Below, in pieces: positions 25,381 through 37,591 of a stretch of 64,000 nucleotides of DNA. The stretch covers positions 28,575,519 through 28,639,518 of the forward strand of contig CM049306.1 of assembly GCA_026874595.1 (NCBI GenBank). Reading direction: 5' to 3'. The notes beneath the pieces were generated by a model. It had not been told where the DNA came from, ran no database searches, and worked only from the letters and a program-made list of their open reading frames with translations. The stretch's first letter is position 1. Each line of letters opens with the position of its first letter. Origin of the DNA: Sipunculus nudus (lineage: Eukaryota; Annelida; Sipuncula; Golfingiida; Sipunculidae). The translations under genes and the position numbers were made by a program.

Positions 25381-25870
25381 TGAACCTTGGCATGGGGAGT
25401 CACATTCATTTGTAAACAATCTGAATGTCATCAAAACCCATCACATTCCTAGTTATCACATCAATACCACAAAGAATTCTGGTGACGTTTGACCTCATTA
25501 AATATATGTGGATTTTGCCGGGAATTAAATTTAGATGAGAGACTCTGTTGGTATATATATTATACCTATAATGAGTTTCATGAAAATCCATCATATTTTT
25601 GGAAAATATGTATGGATTTTGCCAAGAATCAAACTTAGAGATATGGTAACTGGTAAATATTTCTGTTAGGTTTCATCGAATTCCTTAAATTACAGCAGTA
25701 ATGTACACCACAAAGAAGCCTGGTGATCTCTGACCTCATTAAATATGCATGGATTTTGCCTAGAATTGAACCTGTGTGAGAAATATACTGATAAGTATAG
25801 TTAAAATGAGTTTTGTTAAAAATCTATCAAGTCTTTGTAAGTTATCGTGACGCCACTTAAAGTTAACTGA
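25381..25870 (+). repeat. Family H tandem-core repeat, diverged
   Basis: Units with GACCTCATTAAATAT, GGATTTTGCC and 'ATGAGTTT...AAAATCCATCA' match the element at 47138-47810. 'GACCTCATTAAATATAT' at 25492 and 'GACCTCATTAAATATGC' at 25734 are two units apart. No microsatellite or clear end was seen. Confidence 0.7.
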
Positions 25871-26734
25871 AAAAATGCTGCAGATACCATAATATGAAAC
25901 ATCTTAGATGAGTGTATAAAAATAAGGATTTCACTATATATCATGCAAAAAATCCAAATAGACAGTGCTGATCCTTAAACCCAGTCACTGAAGCATGTCA
26001 TCATGCTTCTTATTTATATACAGGAAAGCAGCCTGCAAAAACATTACTCATTAGTGCATGTGGATGAAGTTAAAACAGCGCAGTCCCTCTAATAGCACTG
26101 ACTAATAGATATACATGTCAATACTCATTAAGATATAGTGTAATCATAATCAAGAGTTTAAGTTAAAGTAGGTAATGAAGTAAACCTGCCATTAATATCT
26201 GGCAAATGATAAATTGAATTCTGAAAACATGCTGGCCTTCCATCCTGAAGATAGAATTCTGTGAAGTGTTTCTTGTTCAACATTGTTTAAAAAATTAAAT
26301 CACTTATAAAGACAAAACTTTATCCATAATCACCATTCAGCTTTGACAATATGTACAAAGTATAACTTTAAACTAGTTACTGAGTAGGTAGTCAGAAATT
26401 GATTGTATGTTTTAAATGTAAAAAAAGTTTATCTGGTCATTAAATAGAACAGGTATTGATATAGCTATATTATATAGATTTTCCAGCTAATGTAATATAT
26501 ACTTGTGTATCTAATATTACTTTATGTAAAATAGAACAAATACATACTACATGAACTAGAATATCAGCAAAAGCTGACAGAAGCCCTCAGCCAAAAGAAT
26601 TGTTTATGGGTGGTTACAGTAACAAGTATGAAATATTTGTTCTCACTTAGATGAATATCTGTACATATGTCTCTTGTTCAAGTTATAAATCTGAACTAGA
26701 GAGGTATGTGGTATCTTTGCAAGTTTGGCACCCA
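25871..26734. other. Unique AT-rich DNA, no gene seen
   Basis: Nothing recognised on either strand. Confidence 0.4.
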
Positions 26735-27030
26735 CAAATTATGAAGCACTTTAATAGAGATCATCAAGGCAAATGACCATGCCATGTTTTATAACAATCC
26801 ACTCATTGGTTCCTGAGAAATAAGCCCTGCGACCTTGAAAAGCAGGTCAAGGTCACCCACCTTCAAAATTGATCAAGATGTTGATGATATGCATCAGCAC
26901 TGAAGAAATGAAGTTCCTGTGTTGAAAACTTTAGGCTTGAGATATTCCACTCACAAGGCCAAAGTTGAAATATTTGATAAAAATTCATTGACAAAGATTA
27001 CAGGCCTAATGCAAAAATGTGCAAAGTTTG
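26735..27030 (+). repeat. Family I core unit
   Basis: 'CATAACAATCCA', 'GGTTCCTGAGAAATAAGC', 'AGGTCAAGGTCACCCA' and 'AAGAAATGAAGTTCCTGTG' match units at 28990-29500. It ends at ACAGGCCTAATGCAAA (27000), a word that also starts the family L array at 39050. Confidence 0.75.
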
Positions 27031-27230
27031 GAAGTATAAACGTTTATTTTTACAATTTAATATAAATCCTCTCATGTCCTGCATACCTACATTAGTCATT
27101 ATGATTTTAGCCAAATGGACATTTCAGATCTGCACATTTCGGACTAGGACATTTCAAAACTAGGATGTATCAGTCAAGATATTTCTGATATGTTCTTTTT
27201 GCCACGGAGGGATACAGGGACAGATGAAGG

Positions 27231-27310
27231 ACAATTTGGCGGCATGGTTTTGGAGAAGAACATTATAAAATGTTTTTTAGCTTTTTCTCTATAAAATCTA
27301 TGAACAAGTT
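27231..27310 (+). repeat. Short family C fragment
   Basis: GACAATTTGGCGGCATGGTT, then GAGAAGAA and TAGCTTTTTCTCTATAAAAT match the C core at 4920-4980 and 5270-5310. Confidence 0.65.
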
Positions 27311-27339
27311 CCTCTTTTAGCCTTGGTATTGAGTCACAC

Positions 27340-28937
27340 CTATTCATGCATCCTTACAATGGAGGCTCAGCTTTCCCCCAGGTCAAGGTACCTAATGTGC
27401 CATTTGTAACCACACCACTGGCTCTTACAGACTGAAACTTACCACTGGCTCTTACAGACTGAGACTTGACCTGTTGGCAAATCTGAAATGGTTGGCAGTC
27501 TGCCAATTTATTTATAGATACATAGATACAGAGCATAACTTGACCTATTATAAAATCTGACACAGTTGGCAGGTACTAGACGTCTAGACGATGTGTCTAG
27601 ACATGTCTAGACACATGGTCTAGATGTCTAGACTGTATCTGGATGCCAGGCAGAGCCAGGTCAGTTGCCATGGTGATATCTGGACTGCACCTGGGTGCAC
27701 TGATTGACCTTTTGACTTGACATGTTGAAACAAGCCATGCTACCAAATCTGTTTTCAAACACTGAAAGCCTTTTTCAATTGGCTACACTGCTTTTTTTTT
27801 AATGCTGCATTTACCCAATCTGTTCTTATAAAACTGACAGAACAATACCATAGAACAATTCTTGTAAAGTTTAAATCAATCTGCTTAACAGTTTAAAAAA
27901 AAAAACAGTGTATAAGCTTAAAGAGTCAAAACTTACATTTTTGCTTGTAAAAACAGAACAATGTAGGTGGTGCCACCAACACCCCAATTTCAGATATGAC
28001 TCATGTGACAAATATTGACATAAAATTTGGTGATAACAACTCAAGCTGTTTCTGAGATTTTAAGTTTAGTATGCTTTTTTGCTCAGATGGCACAGATGAA
28101 GTTAAACCTCCTGTAACTCAGCCAAAAATCACTGAACTGGAGCCATTCATACAATTTGCGAGAGATTGTTCAAGGGGTCGTTTCTGTGAAATATTGGACA
28201 ATTTGGCTGGAAAGTTTTGGAGAAGAAGATTTTTTTTATCTTTTTAAACTTTTCCTGTATAAAATCTAAGAAAATCACTGAATCAAAACCATTTGAACAA
28301 ATTTGAATTATCAACATCTAAGGATCATTCAGGAGTGAGATTAAAGAATTTGACCCAGTGGTTTTTGAGAAGAAGATCTTTGATGCCACTGAGCAGCAAT
28401 TGGCTGCTTTAACATTTGACTATATTCAGCTTCCCATAACTCAGCAAAAGTCATTGAACAGAGAACATTTGAACAAAATTAAGAAAGCACTACCCTAGGA
28501 GCATTTCTGTGCAATATTAAATAATTTGGCTTTACACTTTCAGAGAAGAAGTTTTTTGTAGCCCTCTGTATACTTCGGGCACCGTTGACCCCTGTACAAA
28601 TAGACAATGCAGGTGGCGCCACCAATACCTCAATTTCAGATACGACTCAAGTGACCAACATTAACATATAATTTGATGATGATAGCTCCAGCCATTTCTG
28701 AGATTGTAATTTTAGCATGCAAATGACTAAGTTCAACTTCCTGTAACTCTGTCAAAAATCACCAAACTGGAACCATTCAAACAAACTTGAGAGAGATTGT
28801 TTCAGGGAACATTTCTTTGAAATATTGGACAATTTGGCTTGACGGTTTTTGACTTACAGCCATGGATGGCGTACAGCCAGCCTTGCACCGCAGACGGACA
28901 CTGCTGCTCCATTGCATAAGTTCACAGGTTCACTTAA
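27340..28937 (+). repeat. Family C interspersed element, copy 3
   Basis: The left part has 'CTGGCTCTTACAGACTGA' repeats and the TTGACCTGTTGGCAAATCTG text shared with 3590 and 39740. The core from 27960 follows copies 1, 2 and 4, with GGTGGCGCCACC at 28612-28623. The 3' end TTGCATAAGTTCACAGG then TTCACTTAAAA is at about 28912-28937. A palindrome cluster at 27576-27632 is specific to this copy. Confidence 0.8.
27576..27632. repeat. Cluster of TCTAGA palindromes
   Basis: Five TCTAGA sites in about 50 bp. CTAGACGTCTAG is a perfect 12-bp palindrome (27576-27587). 27591-27616 is a perfect 26-bp palindrome whose left half is ATGTGTCTAGACA. Confidence 0.95.
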
Positions 28938-29600
28938 AATCAGAAACTGTCAGTGGCACCCCCAAACTCATGCAGCAGTTAATTACCATCAGTCCCATTA
29001 ACCATACAATTTTTCATAACAATCCACCTAGTGGTACTGTGGAATAAGCTCCTAAGTTTTTTCCTATTATAAGCTCTGTAACTTGAAATGAAGGTCAAGG
29101 TCACCCATATTCCAACCTGACTGAGATTTTGTTGATATGCATTAGCACTTAAGAAATAAAGTTCCTGTGCTGAATACTTTTTGAGATATCCCCCTCACAA
29201 GGCCAAAGTTGAAAAAAATCCTATAAAAATTCATTTAAAATAGGAAATTGTAGGTGGTGCCCCCAACTTGTGCAACAGTTACAAACTATCAGTCACTATA
29301 ACCATACCATGTTTCATAACAATCCAAACAGTGGTTCCTGAGAAATAAGCTCCTAAGTTTTTTTTCTATTATAAGCTCTGTGACCTTGAAAAGTAGGTCT
29401 ATAGGTCACCAAACTTCAAACTTGACTGAGATTTTGTCAATATACATCCGCACCCAAGAAATAAAATTTGTATGGTGAATATTTTTTATGGAGATATCCT
29501 ACTCACGAGGTACAAATTAACGGATGCTGGATGGATGGACAGACGAACAGATGGACAGACGGACGGCTTGTGGGACGACAATAGCCCATCAGCCTAAGTG
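28938..29600 (+). repeat. Family I element with two 240-bp tandem units and a microsatellite
   Basis: Units start near 28985 and 29265 ('ACAGTTA..ACCATCAGTC', 'CATAACAATCCA', 'AATAAGCTCCTAAGTTTTTT', 'AGATTTTGT..ATATGCAT'). A GGATGGACAGACG microsatellite follows (29520-29570), then a 3' domain GACGACAATAGCCCATCAGC. It abuts the family C 3' end directly. Confidence 0.8.
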
Positions 29601-29905
29601 CTCAAAAGCATTTAACTGGATTAAGAATGTATAGACCATCATGCATCAATAATGAAATAATTGGAAACATTTTAAATGATGACATGATGACTTTTGAACA
29701 ATCAGACAGGATAACCATGCATGCATGCACCATGACCCGATTCTTGCCCAATACCAGTACTGGTACATAGCGGAAGAGATGATTTCAATTTAACCATATA
29801 GTATTTCTCAGCACAATGCTTCCGAAATGATATTACCACATAGTCCAAATCTTATATAACCATGTCAGATATAACAGAAAGAAGATGAAATCAATCATGG
29901 CAATG
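29601..29905. other. Unique DNA, nothing seen
   Basis: No frame or repeat of note, apart from a short run of CATG words (CATGCATGCATGC at 29714). Confidence 0.4.
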
Positions 29906-30184
29906 TTATGAACCAGCCAATAAAAAGCCTGTTATAAGTGTAGACACTGAGACATGATGTAAGTTCCTGCATTTTGCTAACAGCCATATGAGGAGGTAGA
30001 TCCCAGGGGGGCGTCCAACAATGACAGTTCCAGGATAAATGATCCATCTGTCTTTGTCCTCCAAGAGTGAAGATCTTCTGCTTCTGGTGACCTTTACCGT
30101 ATCATTACACCTCAAAAGCAAACCAGGATGATTTCTGTCTGGTGGGTGCCTATCTATAAAACATCCTGTGTCACTGGGTGATTT
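29906..30184 (-). CDS. Open frame of about 92 codons, possible exon of an unknown gene
   Basis: The product is not recognised. The frame is open on the minus strand from just after a TAG at 30185-30187 to a stop ending at 29906. In order it reads a polar N-terminal part (GCFIDRHPPDRNHPG), a basic and acidic middle (VTRSRRSSLLEDKDRW), then a hydrophobic segment (YPGTVIVGRPPGIYLLIWLL) that could be a membrane helix or a buried strand. Composition with W, R, D and P is unlike the random AT-rich frames around it. There is no good ATG start. CCCAG, ACACAG and CACCAG near its 5' side could be acceptors but lack a strong pyrimidine tract, and no clear donor was found. It lies in repeat-free DNA between families I and JA. 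It may be a single exon, an old pseudogene or chance. Confidence 0.25.
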   Translation of the reverse strand, partial: KSPSDTGCFIDRHPPDRNHPGLLLRCNDTVKVTRSRRSSLLEDKDRWIIYPGTVIVGRPPGIYLLIWLLAKCRNLHHVSVSTLITGFLLAGS

Positions 30185-30585
30185 CTATTTATACTTTCAC
30201 AGGAGTGATATACCATTTGTCAGCAAGCAGTAAAAACCCCTGACAATTTACCACCCTCTTAGCAACTAAAGCTGACTTAAGTGATCTCCATATGAACAAC
30301 TTTATCATTGTCAGGTGGTTTTATATGTTACGTACCACTTCTTCTTTGAAGGTCACATTCAGTTAAAGAAGTTAAAATATGAAACAAACAGGAACCAGAT
30401 AGCTTAAAGGAATTTTAGCTTTGGGGCTAGGTAATGTTTTGATTTCTTGAATGAGAACATACACCGCTTATTGCAATGAGTGAAATGAGTAAGACTTTAT
30501 CCAATATTACAAGTCATATATTGAAGGGGACTGGTGTTTCAGATTCACAATCATGGACACAATAGCTACATGTGACATGTATATA
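30185..30585. other. Unique DNA, nothing seen
   Basis: No repeat shared with other parts of the window was found. Confidence 0.4.
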
Positions 30586-33248
30586 ACAAGGGACCCATGG
30601 GTCACGGCACTCAGTTGTTATACATGATCACAAAATATGATTTGGAAGAGGAGGCAGGCAAATGCTGGTTTTGTGTGGTAATATAAGCTGTATTATGAGT
30701 TGATGGTGTTTAAGTCAAGTTATATAAGATTTTGATAAGATCCTTGGATACAGGGAAGAGGATTGATGTCATTTATATTATTTACAGTTGGAAATGGTGT
30801 GCTATTGTCATGTAGGTTTTGACTTGGCCATATAACCTTATCTACATTGCAGTATGATTATTTAAAAACAAGGGACCCATGGGTCACGGCGCTCAGCTGT
30901 TATATATGATAAAACAAGGGACCTATGGGTCACGGCGCTCAGCTGTTATATATGATAAAAAATATGATTAAGAAATGATTAACAAATGGAGTACTATTGT
31001 CACATGGATTTTGACTTGGCCATATAACTTATAAGCAGAACATATAATATAAGAGTTTTTAAAACTATTTATCAAAAAAAATTACAAACATTGTCCCAAA
31101 TATAATTTTTATTAAAAATAATAAGAGAATCGTATGATTTTTAAAAATGAAATATAACTGAAATGATTATTAAAATAATATTAAAGAATATATTCATGAA
31201 TGCATTCATGAATACATTTTGAAAGTATTTGCACTGGTATTCATATACTTTCATTTTTACCTGAATTCCCATTCTTTATGCAAGAAATTTTATAATGCAG
31301 TACATATTCATATTCGTATTTTAATACAATTGCAAAGTATTTGCACCATGTCTGGTATTTATATAGTTTTCACCAAACAACGATGTTCAGAATCCAGAAT
31401 ATACAAAATTCACAAATTTAAAAAATGATCATAAGTACCTGGTTTTATGGCTTTTATTTATATTAAAAAAAATAAATGTAATATATTCATTTTGGACTAA
31501 TTTCACATCAATGTACACACCAGCCACAGTAGGAATCTAGATTAATATTATCAACTGCATCTTTGTCTATCATTAATTTCCTTCATATGATCCCTAATGA
31601 TTAGTAATGACAAATATGATTTACTTTTTTATCATAAAAATTGAACTGAAAAATACTGCATGGTGTTATTTGGAATATGTGACATTCTATCCATTGATAC
31701 AAGATTCTTATATCATCAGTAACTGCAAGTTAATTTCCTGGTATTATAAACTATCAAAATCCTTTTCTATTTAATTTTAATTTGTTATTAAAAACCAAAA
31801 AAAATATTAATTTATTGTTTATTGTTATGTTGTTGGTTAAAACTACTAGATGAGTTGGGTTGGACACCTGGATCAACTGTGGCTGGCCATAAGCTGCCTG
31901 GCTGCCCCGGTGAATGCCTCACCTCAAGCATGCATAATTTGCTGAAAGTTCAACAAGGTCAACATACAGGTGAATCAAGAGGGGCTGGAGAGAGCCAAGG
32001 TCTGACATGGTCTCATAAAAACATTAATAAAAGCTACAATTTTTGGCCAATTTCTTTCAGCTTTCTAAACTAAAAAGCTGAAATCCTTATGTGTTTATGA
32101 TACGAAAATTATATCAACAGTGCTCACAGGAAACAAACATGCCATGGTCAAAGTTAGGCAAAATTTAAGGTACTAATTTTATATTTATACTAATAACTTA
32201 TAAAATTTGAAAAATTCAGAACTAATTTTGGGTATTCAATTGAATCTTGATTAAATAATCTTACATCCCTGGCAAAAAATCTCTAGCTTCAGCAATCCCC
32301 TTGTTAAGGGAGTGAATATATTTCTTGATTTTTTACAAAGTGCATTATGTTTGGGCCCATAACTTAAATTATGGCAATTAGGCAATACTGACATCATTTC
32401 TGGCATGTGCATAGAGAATGTATAGTAAAATATATAAATATTATATAAAGTCAGATCAGTGGTTTTGATATTAGGCAGTCTTGAAGTGTAACAATGGGTT
32501 TTTAATGGAAAAATGAAGTATTTCATTAATATCTCGAAGGTATTAAGTCCTAGTGACCAAATTCTTGGCATGGTAGGGGGTTTTGGAGACATCTAATTGT
32601 ATGCCAAATTTAAGGAACTGAGAGCTGAAATTGGGGAGCTTAGCTCTTGCAAACTGCATAACACTAGCTTGATGTAAACAATATGTTACATGGTGCTTGA
32701 AAACTTGAATAAAATCTACAGTTTTTGATCAACTGGTTTCAAGTTTTTGGTGTTAACAGACAAAATGCTTACAAACACATGCTGTGAAAATTAAATCTAC
32801 AGTACTTACAGGAAAAAAAGTGCAATGGTCAAAGTTTGGCAAAATTTAAGGTACCAATTTTTTATTTTTGTTAATATTTCAAAAATTTAAAAGATTTTGA
32901 TCTAATTTTGGGTATACAATTTAATTTTGATTAATTAAAGTTATATTACTGGAAAAAAAGTCCATAGCTTTAACATGTTTTTTATTAAGTGATCAAATAT
33001 CTTTCCTGATTTTTTACAAAATGCATTATGTTTCGGCCTATAACTTTTTTAACGAAGCCGCAAAGACCCAGTTTTTGGCTTGGTAGGAGATCTTGGGGAC
33101 ATCTAACATTATGCTGAATTTTGGATTCCTAGGTCTTATCGTTTCAAAACGTGCCACATCTACGGACGGACGGACAGACGGAGGGACGGACGGACGATGG
33201 ACAATGGACCACGACTATAGCTCAGATGACTTATAGTCAGCTGAGCTA
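30586..33248 (+). mobile_element. JA-family element, full length (about 2.3-2.7 kb), HINE-like
   Basis: 5' end: the shared terminus ACAAGGGACCCATGGGTCA occurs three times, at 30586, 30868 and 30914. The J half (31040-31830) is AT-rich and contains a perfect 24-bp palindrome (31191-31214). It is followed by a leader (31830-32040), two 680-bp A modules (about 32054 and 32735), a GGAC microsatellite (33160-33205) and the 3' hairpin (33219-33247). The 5' word GCTCAGCTG is the reverse complement of CAGCTGAGC in the hairpin, giving a short inverted repeat near both ends. The copy at 56138-58757 is collinear throughout. There is no coding capacity. A nonautonomous Helentron-type (HINE) identity is inferred from structure. 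Confidence 0.75.
30868..30959 (+). repeat. Tandem duplication of the 46-bp 5' terminus
   Basis: The 46 bases from ACAAGGGACC through GCTCAGCTGTTATATATGAT repeat immediately, with one base changed (CCC to CCT). A third, diverged terminus lies 282 bp upstream, followed by text that also follows the terminus at 56138. Confidence 0.95.
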
Positions 33249-34637
33249 AATAACTGTCCATTATAAGTCATGTTAATTATGTTTTTTACAAATTAATTAA
33301 CTGTTATTTAATAATTACAGGTTATCCCTACCAAAGAGTAGCACTAGCACAAATGATATCAGTTAAATTATTTATTAAAAATTGATAACAAATATTGAGT
33401 CAAATATAACTTAAATTAAAAATAATAACAGTATCATCTGAAAAGACTTTTTAAATAATATAATCAAAATAAATGATCATTAAAATAATATTATAGAATA
33501 TATTCATGAATGCATTTATGAATACATTTTGAAAGTATTTGCATTTGTATTCAAATACTTTTATTTTTACCTGTATTCGTATTCTTATGCACGAAATTAT
33601 AGAGTACTTATTCATATTCACATTCAAATACATTTGTCTGGTATTTATTCAGTTTCAGCTAAAAAAAGTTCTTGAGAATCCAATATAAAAATTTCACAAA
33701 TTTAAATAATGATCATAAGTACCGGGTTTTATGGCTTTAATTTATATTTAAAAAATACAACTATTACATTCATTTTGGACTACTTTCACATAAATCTATG
33801 CACTAAGCATAGCAAGAGTCTTATGACAATTATTAACATTACAGAAATCATAATAAGAACTTGTCTAAGGTCTTTTTTTTATCATGTTCAAATATTTTGT
33901 TTAAAAAAAATTATAAGAAAAAAAATTAAAAGTTATCTCAGCTATGAAACCATTATATGTGTAAAAATTAATAATCCAAGGATACAAACACCCTACAAAT
34001 TAATTAAACAAGGAGAAAACTAGAGATGGGCAAGTTTAATTTTATTAACTGAAATAAAGGAACCAGTAATATAAATTTTAATTATTTATGTAGTCTTGTG
34101 ACAGCTGATACAGCCACAAGTCTTACTGTCATTAGTGAAACATATTGACATCTCTAATCAGTACTTGTCAAAGTCTCTAGCTTCAGCGATTCTCAAGTTA
34201 AGGGAGTAAATATATTTTCTGAATTTTTACAAAAGTGCATTATGTCCGGGTCAATAACTTCAAGAATTTAAAAAATATTGAACTAATTTCTGGTATGTAT
34301 TAAGGAAATATATAGAGGAATTAATATGTAATTAAAATGATCAATATCAGGTCAGTGGTTTTGATATTAGGCAGTCTTGAAGTGTAACAATGTGTTTTTA
34401 ATGGAAAATTGAGGTTTTTCCTTAATATTTTGAAGGAATGAAGTCCAACTGACCCAATTTTCAGAATTGTAGGAGATTTTGGGGACATCTGATGGTATGC
34501 CTAATTTCAGATTTGTAGGTCAAACGGTTTCAAAAAGTGCCAGTTTAACGGACAGACGGATGGACAGACAGACAGACGGACAGCCGACGTACAAAGGACC
34601 ATGACTTTAGCTCAGATGACTTATAGACAGCTGAGCT
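33249..34637 (+). mobile_element. JA-family element, shorter copy with one core module
   Basis: 33360-33790 matches the J half at 31055-31500 (one mismatch in the 24-bp palindrome, here 33501-33524). 34160-34637 matches the end of the A module, with a GGAC microsatellite (34550-34590) and 3' hairpin (34609-34637). The 5' terminus and one A module are missing. It directly follows the previous JA copy in the same orientation. The frame 33709-34023 is AT-driven. Confidence 0.75.
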
Positions 34638-35400
34638 AATAAAATCACACTAAATGTATGAAGATAAAGTGATATATACCTCAGGAGAATGCAGTGAAAG
34701 CACTCCTTTATCTGCAGCACTAGTGATTTACATTTATTGCTGGCTCTGTGTTGGTAACTCAAGATCTGAATGGTACATGCCTGAGGTCACCACAAGACAG
34801 ATAATAAAGGGTCTCAAATGTCTGGCTGTGATGTTCGTGGACTTGTCAGTACTATATGATCAGCAAAAATATCTCAAGAACATTTAGGCAGGATTTACAA
34901 CTCCAATTTCAGGAAAATTCTCTCCAAGACTAGTTTGGCGACAGCAGAATTTTGACTTAAATGATGACAAAGGACTTGCCTCAGGACAAACTTCAATCTA
35001 GTGGAAGCATGACAGGTAATCTGTCCTTGAACAAGCTGTGATCCTTTTTTGTGCAGGTAGGACAGATAGCTGTACCAGATTTCAACTCTAAGTACTGGTA
35101 CAAATGTCAATCATATATTATATGAATACATTTACAGATATTTTGTAAAAATTGTGCAATTAAAACCCAAAAATGTGTTAAGAAGACTACTGCAAGATGG
35201 CAGTTTGAAAAAATGGACCCATTGGTCACAGTACTCAGCTGAATTTTGTAAAGTTTAAGCTAATGCAAAATTTTTATTTCTATTGTTGTTTTTATAAATT
35301 AGCATTTGAAAACCTACGACAAAATGAACCTGCTATTAGGTATTTATCAAGTACTAAATATATGTTTGCCATACTGACCATATGACATGACTGCCATGAA
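34638..35400. other. Mostly unique DNA with one diverged 5' terminus
   Basis: At 35212 'ATGGACCCATTGGTCACAG' and 'TACTCAGCTGA' is a decayed version of the shared 5' word. The frames 34654-34887 (+) and 34895-35110 (-) have no recognised domain. Confidence 0.4.
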
Positions 35401-37556
35401 ACAAGTGACCCATAGGTCATGACGCTCAGCTGAATCCGAAGACATTCACTAAAGGAAATTTGTCATCTAAATGCCAAATTTTGTAAGTGGTATCCCAATT
35501 CAACTGAAGCATAGCTCAGAACATATTGGTAACAAACACCTAGTTTCTGGTTTCCAAAAAGATTTTTCACAGACCTCCCTGGTGTCAAGTAAGAAGATTC
35601 TAGGTGCAATTATAATGTTTGTGCCCTGTTAACAGGCGACCACATCTTTGAAGGTCTCCAAAAAAATATTTAAAGAAAATGCGTTAATACAGTGAAACCC
35701 CTCTGGGGCGGAGAGTCACGGGACTGAATATTTTGTTTGTATAGTGGGGTGTCCGCCCCAGAGGGGGTCAGGACTATAGGACTGAGGAGGTCTGGTTGAG
35801 TCCATGTATGGGACAAAAACAACCATGAAAGCCGATATTTTTTTATCTAATATTTGACTACATATATGTTATATGTGAATAAAATTTATTCCAACTGATT
35901 GTTGTGTTTTATTTTATCTTAAAATGAGGCTTTTATTATTAACTGGAACATTATCAGCATTACTTGTGAGAAAATAATATTCTAACATTGATCAACATCA
36001 ACTGGACTATCTCATAGGCTTCTCAACGTATTTCTGCACAGGGTCTGTAAAATTTCTTAATTACTCACTCTTTCCATGGTATTAAAAGAAATGCTTATGT
36101 AATCAATTAATTTATGACGTCTTGTTCAAATTCTGTTAAAAATCCTACGCGATTGTAAGCAAACTTGATAAATAAATGTATGATATCATATGCGCCGTAT
36201 GATTGGCAGATTGGGACAGATTTCCACGATGCAAATGTTACAGGACCGGGTATTGGCTCCGGGCCCAGGCGAAATTTCATGACCTGTGACAGTGATCGTC
36301 CGGGTGTGTTATTGTGAGTTAATTTTTTGAGCAATGACTGAATGCATGAGTGACCATACTGACCATAAACGTCTTTATGAGTCTTTGATCTAAAGCCCAG
36401 GTGAGCCCCAGTCCAGGCGAAAAGGTCAGGACTTTTATCGTTACAGTAATGTGGCCTTAATTCAGAATGAATATGTAGCTTCACTGAAAGCTCAGCTCAT
36501 TAGGAAATCCATGAATTCTGTCATTTTGTGGGCACTGCTATGGATAGATACCTTTATATTATCCAGCTGAAAAATAAGGTAAATTGAGTAAAACTAGCCC
36601 AGGTCTTATAGTCTTGGTGATGTATATGTAAATAATACAAACATTCAAGTGATATACGGTGTATCGGAATTAGATCATATTTGAAATTTCAAAGTATTTC
36701 TGCTGATGACGATCGGGGCGGCCACTTAGATGTCCATTAGCCGGGGTGATTATAGCAATTGGGCAGACAAAAAGTGTCCAATGTCCTGAATAGCAGGGTG
36801 TCCCCCCCAGAGGGGTTCATAAAAGAAAAAGAATGCTCGGTTGGCCAAAAAAGTGTCCGTTAGTCAGGGTGTCCGTCCCAGAGAGGTGTCCGCAGCCCGG
36901 GGTTTCACTGTATTTGCATTGAATCCAGGTGGTGCGTCCAGTCTGCAGGAACTGATGGAACACTCCATGATGAATGTGCATGCATGCAAAGAATCATGGT
37001 GATGAATGCATGCATGAGTTCTTCAGTAACTGGAGGTTTTGTTTCAAATTTTTAATTATACTAAGGGGTACTTACAAGCCCTACTTACAAGCCCGAAGGG
37101 TATGGGTAACAGAAACCTAATTTTAGGTTTCTAAGGAGATTTCCTGTTAACCTCCCTGGATGTTAAATAAGAAGATTCTAGATTGAATGGTAAAAATAAG
37201 TACCTTGTTAAGATGACGCATGCATCTTTTAAGGTCTCAAAAATATAGAAAAAAATTTTGTAAAAATTGAAAAAAAATTAAGGTGGCGCCACCTGTCTGC
37301 ATAAACTGATGAAACATTTCATGATGAATATGCATGCAAAGAATCATGGTGATCGAAGCATAAGTTTTTTAGATCAAATTTTTTGTATCAAATTTTTAAT
37401 ATTTCTGGGGGGTACTTTAGAGTTCCATATCTCAGAAGATATGGGTACCAGAGACGTAATTTCAGGTTGCCAAGAAGATTTTTCATGAATCTTCTTCGAT
37501 ATTAAGTAAGAAGATTTTTAGGTACAGTGGTTACAATTTGTGCCCTGTTAACGGAT

Positions 37557-37591
<35 letters not shown>

